Of a stretch of DNA of 64,000 nt, positions 42,498 through 50,667 are shown one piece after another. How positions within the stretch are numbered: the stretch's first letter is position 1; each line of letters opens with the position of its first letter. The position numbers and the translations under genes were made by a program. The stretch is taken from contig JAGBKK010000024.1 of assembly GCA_017934045.1 (NCBI GenBank), forward strand, positions 124,001 through 188,000, read 5' to 3'. The notes under the pieces are model-generated. The model was not told where the DNA came from and searched no databases. It was given only the letters and a program-made list of their open reading frames with translations. Source of the stretch: Neisseriaceae bacterium (GTDB lineage Bacteria > Pseudomonadota > Gammaproteobacteria > Burkholderiales > Neisseriaceae).

Positions 42498-43292
42498 ATG
42501 ATGCAGGCAGAGAACCTATTTTTAACCTTTAACAAAGGCACACCGATTGAAAACCCTGTTTTGCGGGGTATGTCGTTGAGTATCAAAGACGGCGAATTTG
42601 TAACCGTCATCGGCAGTAATGGAGCAGGCAAATCCACATTCTTAAACGCCATTAGCGGTATTCAATTTGTGGATTCAGGCAAAATTTTTCTGAATGGTAA
42701 AGATGTAACGCGAATCGGCGCTCACAAACGCGCTCACTGGGTGGCACGCGTTTTTCAAGACCCAATGGCAGGCACTTGCGAAGCGTTAAGCATTGAAGAA
42801 AATCTCGCATTAGCCGACAAACGCGGACACAAAAGGGGTTTCAAATTAGCCATTGATAAAGCAAAACGCGAACGATTCCGCGAAAAATTGTCGATTTTAA
42901 AATTAGGCTTGGAAAACCGCCTGTCCGACCGTATGGGCTTATTATCAGGCGGACAACGCCAAGCGGTGAGCCTGCTTATGGCGTCCTTACAACCGTCCAA
43001 AATTTTGTTATTAGACGAACACACCGCCGCACTCGACCCCAAAACCGCCGCCTTTGTGATGGAACTCACCGACCAAATTGTCGCTGAAAATAAACTCACC
43101 GTAATGATGGTAACGCACTCCATGCGACAAGCATTAGACCACGGCACACGCACGGTTATGCTTCATCAAGGACGCGTGGTATTAGATGTCGCAGGCGAAA
43201 AACGACAAGGCTTGGAAGTTACCGATTTACTCAAAATGTTTGAAAAAACACGCGGCGAAGAAATTGATGACGATTCACTGCTTTTGGGGTAA
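42498..43292 (+). CDS. ABC transporter ATP-binding protein
   Basis: 264 residues. Walker A GSNGAGKST, Q loop ARVFQDPMAGT, signature LSGGQRQAVSL, Walker B ILLLDEHTAALD and switch His in VTHSMRQAL. The Q-loop context (FQDPMAGTC) matches the partners of the TrpXYZ-type permease upstream. It carries a short acidic C-terminal extension (RGEEIDDDSLLLG). ATGATG offers two starts. It is the last gene of the pair and is followed by a hairpin. Confidence 0.92.
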   Translation: MMQAENLFLTFNKGTPIENPVLRGMSLSIKDGEFVTVIGSNGAGKSTFLNAISGIQFVDSGKIFLNGKDVTRIGAHKRAHWVARVFQDPMAGTCEALSIEENLALADKRGHKRGFKLAIDKAKRERFREKLSILKLGLENRLSDRMGLLSGGQRQAVSLLMASLQPSKILLLDEHTAALDPKTAAFVMELTDQIVAENKLTVMMVTHSMRQALDHGTRTVMLHQGRVVLDVAGEKRQGLEVTDLLKMFEKTRGEEIDDDSLLLG

Positions 43293-43310
43293 GGTTGATA
43301 TATAAAACAA

Positions 43311-43340
43311 AAACGCTTGCTTTGGGCAGGTGTTTTTTTG
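43311..43340 (+). terminator. Terminator after the ABC transporter genes
   Basis: ACGCTTGC / GCAGGTGT stem with G-U pairs around TTTGG, then seven T residues; a DUS follows. Confidence 0.6.
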
Positions 43341-43367
43341 TTTTCAGGCTGCCTGAAACTTTTCATT

Positions 43368-44252
43368 TCAATATTTTTGTTCTCGTGGTTTTAAAACGCT
43401 GTTGATAAATTGAAGTACATCGTTTTTTAATTCTTCTTCATAATGACCATAAATACCACAATGATGAACCCTATCATTTCGCCAATAATCGGCACTACTT
43501 TTATCTACTGTTGTAAAGATTATTTTTTCCGCCAATAATTCATTTGTTTGCAAATCCATAATTTTAAAAGTTGTGCCTGCAATCCAATGTTTTCGCAATG
43601 CGGGGTCAGTGTTGTTTTCAAAAGTAATGGCGTATTGAGCAGGTTCTATCGGATTTAATTCAGTATCAACCATATCGGGCAAATTGCCGTCTAATGAGCC
43701 GTGATATTCGCCTAAATAGCGTTCAATTTGATTATCATCTAATCGCACATCAACAAATGAATAGCCCATACTGTTTTTAGGGTTGTTCAAAAAATAACCA
43801 ATATACGATTTACCGCCAGCCACATCCCAAGCGGCGTATTCCCATTGTGGGTCGTTATACAAAGGCTTATCGTTATCGGCATTTGCCCCACGCCAAATTT
43901 TGAGCAATAACACGCCATCAACATTTTCTACGGTACGATAAATTTGCTCACCCGATTTTTTACATTGTTCTTTAAATATCGGTTCTGCGGCAGTGCGAGC
44001 GGCTTCGCGTTCTGCATATCTTTTTTCCTGTATTTTTTTGTCTTTCATATTCGATAGTTGTGCAGGAACAATTAAAATAAATGCCCAAAAAAATACAATT
44101 AAAATAGGCATAATAATATTTAATTTTTTTCTGATGCTCTTATCTATATCTAATAAAGCAAAAAAGATATTTTGCACTATTAAAATAACAATGATTGAAC
44201 CGACAACTAATACAGTTACAATCATAAGAATAATTTCACCAATCGGACCCAT
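43368..44252 (-). CDS. Hypothetical membrane-anchored protein, AT-rich
   Basis: A 294-residue protein that I do not recognise. Two membrane helices lie at the N-terminus (about 7-33 and 44-66), then a charged coiled-coil-like stretch (KDKKIQEKRYAEREAARTAAEPIFKEQCK) and a soluble domain of about 200 residues with two Cys. The soluble part includes YRTVENVDGVLLLKIWRG and YSFVDVRLDD. An AAGGAG ribosome site precedes the ATG. AT-rich composition and the neighbouring WG-repeat gene point to an accessory patch. The two genes are 44 bp apart on the same strand and separated by a broken DUS. Confidence 0.65.
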   Translation of the reverse strand: MGPIGEIILMIVTVLVVGSIIVILIVQNIFFALLDIDKSIRKKLNIIMPILIVFFWAFILIVPAQLSNMKDKKIQEKRYAEREAARTAAEPIFKEQCKKSGEQIYRTVENVDGVLLLKIWRGANADNDKPLYNDPQWEYAAWDVAGGKSYIGYFLNNPKNSMGYSFVDVRLDDNQIERYLGEYHGSLDGNLPDMVDTELNPIEPAQYAITFENNTDPALRKHWIAGTTFKIMDLQTNELLAEKIIFTTVDKSSADYWRNDRVHHCGIYGHYEEELKNDVLQFINSVLKPREQKY

Positions 44253-44296
44253 ATTGATAAACTCCTTAATATATTTTCATGCAGCCTGAAATATTA

Positions 44297-46066
44297 CTAT
44301 TGATTACTTTTTCTAAATCGTTCAATTTCTTTTAAATGATTTAAATATTCTTTATCTTTGGTTTGATTATTTTCTTTTTGTTGTTTATTTTCTTCTGGAA
44401 TACCAAAAACCTGTCCTGAATAATCCACTCGCCACGCTTTATTGCCTTTATAAATTTTAGCAACGCCATTATTAAAAGGTTCAACTCGGTCATATTCAAC
44501 ACCTTGAACAACTACTTGACCATGCTGATTCAAATACCCCCAATCATTGCCTTTTATGCTAATTTTAGCAAAACCTTTTTCAAAAAAACCAATATGATAA
44601 TATTCAGGCGGTAAAATAAAATTTAATTTTTGGTCAATTACGCCAGAACCTGATTGCGTACCTGATTTATGAATAATTGCAAAACCATTGCGAAAATCTT
44701 CCAGTCTGGAATATTCAATCGGTAAAACAAGTTTGCCTTGCAAATTAACTAATCCTTTGTCTCCGTCTTTTTCAACTTTTGCTAAACCGTTTTTAAATTC
44801 AGAAACATTACTATACATAGGAGCAAGAATATTACCGTCTAAATCAACAACACCATATTCTCCATTAGTTTTCCTGAAATAAGCCAAACCGTCTTTAAAT
44901 TCAGCAATATATTCATATTCCACAGGAAAAATAATATTTCCCTGACTATCTGCAATGCCATATTGTTTATTTTTTTGAATTTTAAATCTATCTTCACTAA
45001 TCACAGAAATATAATTATATTCCACAGGAAGAATTATTTTTCCTGTTGCGTCTGCTAAACCGTACTGATTATTTTCTGTAATTATGACTGTTTTGTTTGC
45101 CAATATGTTTTCTGATATAACATATTTACCGTCTATTTTTTCAAAATCATATTCCGTATTATCCGCTTGTTTTTCTTGTGGTAAATTTTCTTCGGCTGTT
45201 TTATTGATAGAAACGGTCTCTTTTTTAATAAGAATATGATTAAAATCTGCTATTTTTTCAGATTTGGCTTCTATAAAAATTTGATTATCTTTATTGATTA
45301 AACCAAAGAGATTATCTTGCTTAAAAACCATAACGCCTTGTTCATTTGCATCGCTTAACCATTGATATTGTGTGGGAATAATTATTTTACCCGTTAAATC
45401 AATCATACCGTATTGTTGATTATTTCTAATTTTGGCTAATCCATTATGAAAATGCCACACTTGTTCATAAACAAAAGGAATCACTGTATGATTATTTTTA
45501 TCAATAAATCCCCAAGCATTGTTCTTTTTGACTGCAATTAAATCAGGTTCTTTGGTTAAGGTTAAAATATCATTATATTCACAAGGAATAATTATTTTGC
45601 CATTTTTATCCATTAAACCATATTTATCTTTTTGTTTTATTTTAGCAAAACCATAGTCTATATTACCAATAAAATCATATTTATCACTAATAATATTGCC
45701 TTGTGTATCAAATAATTCATATTGATTATTGTGCCGTGTTCGCAATAATTTATCAGTGAAATAATTTAACTCATTGTATTGTGGTGGAATAATAATTTTG
45801 CCTGATTTATCAATTAAACCATAACGCTTATTTCGCTCAACTTTGGCTAAACCATTTTTAAAATGCCACACCTTATCATATTGCATAGGAATAACAATTT
45901 TGCCTGTTTCATCAGCAAAACCATAGCCTTGATAAGTGTGAATAACTGCACGATTTTCAAACAAACATTCCACACTATGCCCATAAATTTTGGGCTTAAC
46001 ACAATCTTGTGCATACAAAATTGTGGAACTGAATAAGAAAAAAATCGCACTGAACAATAAACGCAT
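44297..46066 (-). CDS. Secreted WG-repeat protein
   Basis: 589 residues: a signal peptide (MRLLFSAIFFLFSSTILYAQ) and about thirteen WG repeats of roughly 33-36 residues, each like YGLIDKSGKIIIPPQYN followed by a hydrophobic-FxNGLAKV segment. A low-complexity stretch (about 265-300) divides the repeats into two blocks. The C-terminus is charged (QQKENNQTKDKEYLNHLKE). WG repeats are thought to form beta-propeller-like surfaces for protein contacts; no enzyme function is known. It is strongly AT-rich compared with greB next to it. Confidence 0.85.
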   Translation of the reverse strand: MRLLFSAIFFLFSSTILYAQDCVKPKIYGHSVECLFENRAVIHTYQGYGFADETGKIVIPMQYDKVWHFKNGLAKVERNKRYGLIDKSGKIIIPPQYNELNYFTDKLLRTRHNNQYELFDTQGNIISDKYDFIGNIDYGFAKIKQKDKYGLMDKNGKIIIPCEYNDILTLTKEPDLIAVKKNNAWGFIDKNNHTVIPFVYEQVWHFHNGLAKIRNNQQYGMIDLTGKIIIPTQYQWLSDANEQGVMVFKQDNLFGLINKDNQIFIEAKSEKIADFNHILIKKETVSINKTAEENLPQEKQADNTEYDFEKIDGKYVISENILANKTVIITENNQYGLADATGKIILPVEYNYISVISEDRFKIQKNKQYGIADSQGNIIFPVEYEYIAEFKDGLAYFRKTNGEYGVVDLDGNILAPMYSNVSEFKNGLAKVEKDGDKGLVNLQGKLVLPIEYSRLEDFRNGFAIIHKSGTQSGSGVIDQKLNFILPPEYYHIGFFEKGFAKISIKGNDWGYLNQHGQVVVQGVEYDRVEPFNNGVAKIYKGNKAWRVDYSGQVFGIPEENKQQKENNQTKDKEYLNHLKEIERFRKSNQ

Positions 46067-46115
46067 TTTTGTTTTTCCATACTTTTCAGGCAGCCTGAAA
46101 AGGCTTTCAGGTTGC

Positions 46116-46604
46116 CTATTCTATTGCCACATAACGCACATCATCAACTTCAATATACTCATCACCATCAGGGGTATGCAGCACCACTTCATCACCTGCA
46201 TGGGCTTTCATCAATGCTTTGGCTAATGGCGAAATCCACGAAATTTTACCGCTTGCAGCGTCTGTTTCATCAATGCCAACAATGCTCACCGTCTGTTCTG
46301 TGCCGTTTTCACGCACAATATCCACCGTTGCACCAAAAAACACCTGATCGCAAGCGTCTCGTTGTTCAGGATCGACCACTTCGGCAATTTCCAAGCGTTT
46401 GGTGAGAAAGCGAATGCGGCGGTCAATTTCACGCAAACGGCGTTTGCCATAAATATAATCACCGTTTTCACTGCGATCGCCATTACTCGCCGCCCAATTC
46501 ACCACTTCCACCATTTTAGGGCGTTCGCGATTGACTAAATCGTATAATTCATCTTTTAAGCGTTGCCAACCTTGTGGCGTAATGTAATTTTTAATTTCTG
46601 ACAT
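46116..46604 (-). CDS. greB: Transcription elongation factor GreB
   Basis: 162 residues. The N-terminal coiled coil (ITPQGWQRLKDELYDLVNRERPKMVEVVNWAASNGDRSENGDYIYGKRRLREIDRRIRFL) carries the acidic tip. The C-terminal FKBP-like domain follows (ISWISPLAKALMKAHAGDEV). The NGDRSENGDYIYGK block is diagnostic for GreB over GreA. It rescues backtracked RNA polymerase. The ATG at 46604 overlaps the last bases of a DUS (CCTGAAATG), which occupies the ribosome-site position, so no Shine-Dalgarno sequence is present. Confidence 0.95.
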   Translation of the reverse strand: MSEIKNYITPQGWQRLKDELYDLVNRERPKMVEVVNWAASNGDRSENGDYIYGKRRLREIDRRIRFLTKRLEIAEVVDPEQRDACDQVFFGATVDIVRENGTEQTVSIVGIDETDAASGKISWISPLAKALMKAHAGDEVVLHTPDGDEYIEVDDVRYVAIE

Positions 46605-46781
46605 TTCAGGCTGCCTGAAAATAAATAAAAGCATTATTCTATAAGATATTTTAAATGGGTATGGGTAAAAAAACACGCTACACCGTTTCAGGCTGCCTGA
46701 AAACACCATTAACAAAATCTTTATCTTTATTTGTTTTCATTTATTTTTATTATGTATCAAGTATTCGCACCATTATTTTTG

Positions 46782-46836
46782 TATAATTAGGTGCAATGCA
46801 CAATAATTTTGTGCATGGTATTCATTCTAATAGAAT
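46782..46836 (+). promoter_or_regulatory. Promoter region and TGCA dyads before phaC
   Basis: TATAAT at 46782-46787 without a good -35. It is followed by TGCACAATAATTTTGTGCA (inverted repeat, about 46797-46815) and ATTCTAATAGAAT (about 46824-46836). The TGCA-rich dyad recalls PhaR operators of other beta-proteobacteria, by inference only. Confidence 0.35.
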
Positions 46837-46876
46837 GTTGATATTTCAATTTTCTTTGGTTAATCAAGGAGTTATA

Positions 46877-48592
46877 ATGAATAGCAGTTCTATTTTCGAT
46901 CCCACATTAGCGGTTTCCGCAATGGAAGAGTGGCAAAGATTTTGGTTTAAGCCTACGGAAAAAGCACCGTCATCAACCACAACCCATACAAGTGCTTCTC
47001 AATTATTCGACAACTGGCAACAGCAAATGCACGATGCGACTGCGTTTTGGCAAAATGCTTGGGCAGAGGTTATGCCTAAACAAACAACAGAAAATGGCGA
47101 AGAACAAGCCCAAAGTTGGAGCAATTTGCCGTGGTTTGCCAATATTAAAAATGCTTACGACAGTTCGTGCGAGTTTATTCGCAAGCAGTTGGAAGCGAAT
47201 GCCGTTGGTTTGTCGGACGACCGAAAAGAATCGTTGCGTTTTATGACCGAACAGTATTTGGCGGCGATGAATCCTGATAACTTCTTGGCAACCAACCCCG
47301 AAGCCTTGCAGGAAGCCTTTGAAACACAAGGACAAAGTTTAGTCAAAGGCGTGCAAAATTATCTGCACGACTTCGAGCAAGGCAAAATCACGATGTCAGA
47401 TGGCACGCCGTTTATTTTGGGTGAAAACACGGCGGCAACCCCTGGTAAAGTGGTGCTGCGTACGGAATTGTTTGAGTTAATTCAATACGCTCCTGCCACC
47501 GAAAAAGTGTTTGAAAAACCGTTGTTAATTATTCCGCCGTGCGTGAATAAATATTATTTAATGGACTTGGCACCGCAAAAATCGTTGGTGGAATATTTGG
47601 TATCGCAAGGTTTGCGTGTGTTCTTGGTGTCGTGGAAGTCGGCAACGCCTGAAATGAAACACTTCACTTGGGATACCTATGTCGAACGCGGTGTGCTGCA
47701 TGCGATTGATGTGGTGCGGTCAATCACCAAAAAAGACAGCATTAACGCTTTGGGCTTTTGTATCGGCGGCGTGCTTTTGACTACGGCTTTGGCAGTGTTA
47801 AAGGCTCGTGGCAATAATTATGTGGATAATGTGCTGTTTATGACTTCAATGGTTGATCACAGCGACCCTGGTGATATTAAACACTTTATCACCGAAGAGT
47901 TTATGCGTAACCGTTTGGCACAAATGGAAAAAGGCGGCATTGTCAGCGGTTTGGAATTGCAAGCGACTTTCTCGTTCTTGCGTCCGCAAGATTTGGTGTG
48001 GAATTATGTGCGGGATAATTATCTCAAAGGCAAAACGCCACGCCCATTTGATATGCTTTCTTGGAACAGCGATTCAGTGGATTTACCGATGCCCATGCAC
48101 ACTTATTTCTTGCAAAAATGCTATGTCGAAAACGCCCTGATTAAAAAAGGCGGAATGACGGTGTGCGGCGTGCCTGTGGATATTGCCACCATTGATATTC
48201 CGATGTATTTTTATGCGTCCGAAACCGACCATATTGTGTTGGCACATTCGGTGTATGACGGCATTAAATATTTTTCAGGCTGCCCTGAAAAACGCTTTGT
48301 ATTGGGCGAATCGGGGCATATCGCAGGAGCAATTAACCCTGTATCAAAAAACCGCCGCAGTTACTGGACAGGCGAGAACTTACCTGAAACTTTTGATGAA
48401 TGGCGACAAGGCAGTGAAAACCACAAAGGCAGTTGGTGGGTAGATGCCGTCAAATGGTTTGGCGAACGATCAGGCAAAGAAATCAAAGCCAGCCAAACCT
48501 TTGGCAACAGCACCTACGCCCCAGTGTGCGATGCACCAGGCGAATTTGTCCGTGCCAAAGCCTTACCTGCTTTGAAAACGCATTTTGTTTGA
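46877..48592 (+). CDS. phaC: Class I poly(3-hydroxyalkanoate) synthase
   Basis: 571 residues. The lipase-like box GFCIGGV holds the catalytic Cys295; later come VDHSDPGDI and ESGHIAGAINP (catalytic His). The N-terminal domain (residues 1-190) is as in class I enzymes. PhaC polymerises 3-hydroxyacyl-CoA into storage granules. The ATG at 46877 with AAGGAG is chosen; the open frame extends 27 codons upstream through the promoter. The last codons (LKTHFV) belong to a tandem repeat that continues downstream. phaA lies 800 bp further on; phaB is not in the window. Confidence 0.94.
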   Translation: MNSSSIFDPTLAVSAMEEWQRFWFKPTEKAPSSTTTHTSASQLFDNWQQQMHDATAFWQNAWAEVMPKQTTENGEEQAQSWSNLPWFANIKNAYDSSCEFIRKQLEANAVGLSDDRKESLRFMTEQYLAAMNPDNFLATNPEALQEAFETQGQSLVKGVQNYLHDFEQGKITMSDGTPFILGENTAATPGKVVLRTELFELIQYAPATEKVFEKPLLIIPPCVNKYYLMDLAPQKSLVEYLVSQGLRVFLVSWKSATPEMKHFTWDTYVERGVLHAIDVVRSITKKDSINALGFCIGGVLLTTALAVLKARGNNYVDNVLFMTSMVDHSDPGDIKHFITEEFMRNRLAQMEKGGIVSGLELQATFSFLRPQDLVWNYVRDNYLKGKTPRPFDMLSWNSDSVDLPMPMHTYFLQKCYVENALIKKGGMTVCGVPVDIATIDIPMYFYASETDHIVLAHSVYDGIKYFSGCPEKRFVLGESGHIAGAINPVSKNRRSYWTGENLPETFDEWRQGSENHKGSWWVDAVKWFGERSGKEIKASQTFGNSTYAPVCDAPGEFVRAKALPALKTHFV

Positions 48593-48807
48593 TACGAAGT
48601 ATCAAACCTTTTATGAACGAAGTTCATAAAAGAAGATTGCGAAGTAATCTTACTTGCGTTTCTGCGAGCAGAAGCGAAGCTAAAACGCATTTTGTTTGAT
48701 ACGAAGTATCAAACTTTGATGAACTTTCGTTCATCAAAAGAGATTGCGAAGCAATCTTGACAAGCGTTTAAACAAGCAAAAGCGAAGTTAAAACGCATTT
48801 TGTTTGA
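48575..48807. repeat. About 107-bp tandem repeat covering the 3' end of phaC
   Basis: The unit beginning AAAACGCATTTTGTTTGA occurs at 48575 (inside phaC), 48682 and 48790 (partial). Each full unit contains small hairpins centred on CGAAG: TTTGATACGAAGTATCAAA, a TATGAAC/GTTCATA hairpin and AGATTGCGAAGTAATCT or similar. The first copy includes the phaC stop. The hairpins may terminate or stabilise the phaC message. Confidence 0.75.
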
Positions 48808-48816
48808 TGATTGTCA

Positions 48817-48835
48817 GGTGGGTCTTTGACCCACC
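48817..48835. repeat. GTGGG-type hairpin
   Basis: GGTGGGTC-TTT-GACCCACC, the same design as the ileS terminator at 17871, here without a T run. Confidence 0.5.
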
Positions 48836-48881
48836 GCAATTAAAAACTTTCAGGCAGCCTGAAAATAAAAAAGAGCATAAT

Positions 48882-49331
48882 ATGACAAAAAATATTTTTA
48901 CAATTTTAATGATTTTATTATGTTTATTATTGACACCTAATTTATACAGTAAAGACAATATCAACAATGAATTAGATTTTAAAAAAACAACCAAACAAAT
49001 TATTAAAAAAGAAAAACAACCCAATATTAACAAACCTGTTAATATATCACACCACTTTCAAGAATTAAATGGCAAAAATATTCATCAAATAAAAGATCAA
49101 TTTGCTAATGCAAATTACTCTATCTTTTGGAAAAATACAAACAATAATAAAAGAGTAAAATCTTTTGATGAAGCCAATAAAATGACTGCTGTTTTTTATA
49201 TTAAAAGACGAGGCTTTCATTTTTGTATGGGAGAAAATAAAGCATATATTTTTGTCGATTTATTATTTGACAAAAACGATATTATCAATAATGTTACAGC
49301 AAGCTATGAAGCCAATAACCATTATTGCTAA
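48882..49331 (+). CDS. Small secreted hypothetical protein, AT-rich
   Basis: A 149-residue protein that I do not recognise. Signal peptide MTKNIFTILMILLCLLLTPNLYS, then a lysine- and asparagine-rich mature part with two Cys (FCMGE and the C-terminal YC). The ATG at 48882 follows GAG at about the right distance; an upstream frame through the DUS is rejected. Strong AT bias compared with phaC and phaA on each side suggests insertion between the two polyhydroxyalkanoate genes. Function unknown. Confidence 0.6.
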   Translation: MTKNIFTILMILLCLLLTPNLYSKDNINNELDFKKTTKQIIKKEKQPNINKPVNISHHFQELNGKNIHQIKDQFANANYSIFWKNTNNNKRVKSFDEANKMTAVFYIKRRGFHFCMGENKAYIFVDLLFDKNDIINNVTASYEANNHYC

Positions 49332-49395
49332 TTTAAAATTTCAGGCTGCCTGAAAGATAAAATATTTTTTCAACCCCACTAAAAAGGATAGCATT

Positions 49396-50574
49396 ATGAC
49401 AGAAGTAGTCATCGTAGCGGCTCGCCGCACAGCCATTGGTAACTTTGGCGGTTCTTTATCAAGCATTCCTGCACCTGAATTGGGTGCAACCGTGATTAAA
49501 GCCTTGCTTGAACAAACAGGCGTAAAACCCGAGCAAGTCAGTGAAGTGATTATGGGGCAAATTCTCACCGCAGGCGTAGGGCAAAACCCAGCACGCCAAG
49601 CCTTGATTAAAGCGGGTATCCCTGTGGAAGTGCCTGCCATGACCATTAACCAAGTGTGCGGCTCGGGCTTAAAAGCCGTGGAACTGGCAGCCCAAGCGAT
49701 TAAATGCGGCGATGCCGAAATCGTGATTGCTGGCGGTCAAGAGTCTATGTCCTTGTCGCCCTACATTCTGCCTGCGATGCGTAGCGGTGCAAGAATGGGA
49801 CACACCAAATCATTGGACACAATGATTTGCGATGGCTTGACCGATGTGTATAGCCAAGAACATATGGGCATTACCGCCGAAAATGTGGCTGAACGCTTTG
49901 GTATTACGCGTGATATGCAAGACGAATTTGCCTTGCAATCGCAAAACAAAGCCGAAGCCGCCCAAGCCGCTGGCAAATTTAACGATGAAATCGTGCCTGT
50001 GTCTATTCCGCAACGCAAGGGTGATCCGATTGTGTTCGATAAAGACGAATTTATCCGCAAAGGGGCAACAATGGAGGGCATTAAAAAACCGCGTCCTGCG
50101 TTCAAAAAAGACGGCACGGTTACCGCCGCAAATGCCTCTGGTATCAATGACGGTGCGGCTGCGGTGATGTTAATGTCTGCCGACAAAGCAAAAGAATTAG
50201 GCTTAACACCGTTAGCCACCATTAAATCCTACGCTTCCACAGGTTGCGAGCCTGATATTATGGGTATGGGACCAGTGGAAGCCACGCGTGCGGCTTTGAA
50301 AAAAGCAGGCTGGACAGTTGATGACTTGGACTTAATCGAAGCCAACGAAGCCTTTGCCGCACAATCTGTGGCAGTGGCAAACGAATTGAAATTCAATAAA
50401 AGCAAAGTCAATGTCAATGGCGGTGCGATTGCTTTGGGACACCCCATCGGTGCGTCAGGCTGTCGCATTTTGGTAACCCTGTTACACGAAATGCAACGCC
50501 AAAACGCCAAAAAAGGCTTGGCAACCTTGTGTATCGGCGGCGGTATGGGTACAGCCGTTACTGTTGAAAGATAA
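49396..50574 (+). CDS. phaA: Acetyl-CoA C-acetyltransferase (beta-ketothiolase)
   Basis: A 392-residue thiolase. Catalytic Cys88 in [12 protein letters not shown], the His in [13 protein letters not shown] and the second Cys in CIGGGMG are all present. Condenses two acetyl-CoA to acetoacetyl-CoA, the first step of poly-3-hydroxybutyrate synthesis, or works in reverse in degradation. Its place near phaC supports PhaA, although AtoB-like roles are equally possible. The ATG has AAGGA upstream. An inverted DUS pair follows. Confidence 0.92.
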   Translation: MTEVVIVAARRTAIGNFGGSLSSIPAPELGATVIKALLEQTGVKPEQVSEVIMGQILTAGVGQNPARQALIKAGIPVEVPAMTINQVCGSGLKAVELAAQAIKCGDAEIVIAGGQESMSLSPYILPAMRSGARMGHTKSLDTMICDGLTDVYSQEHMGITAENVAERFGITRDMQDEFALQSQNKAEAAQAAGKFNDEIVPVSIPQRKGDPIVFDKDEFIRKGATMEGIKKPRPAFKKDGTVTAANASGINDGAAAVMLMSADKAKELGLTPLATIKSYASTGCEPDIMGMGPVEATRAALKKAGWTVDDLDLIEANEAFAAQSVAVANELKFNKSKVNVNGGAIALGHPIGASGCRILVTLLHEMQRQNAKKGLATLCIGGGMGTAVTVER

Positions 50575-50593
50575 TTTGTTGATTATCTAATGT

Positions 50594-50636
50594 TTTTCAG
50601 GCTGCCTGAAAGAAAGCATTTCAGGCAGCCTGAACA
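50594..50636 (+). terminator. Inverted DUS pair after phaA
   Basis: Two complete DUS in opposite orientation (about 50595-50611 and 50619-50634) separated by 7 bases can form a stem of about 16 bp. Confidence 0.6.
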
Positions 50637-50667
50637 TCAATAAACTCATTTTAACCAATTGATAAAA

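Noticed and set aside
48433-48699. Open frame spanning the end of phaC and the first repeat
   Set aside because: Out of frame with phaC and ends in the duplicated codons of the repeat; produced by the tandem duplication.
48575-48807. Possible CRISPR-like array
   Set aside because: The repeats are about 107 bp in direct tandem with no spacers of constant length; this is an ordinary tandem duplication. No other array was seen.
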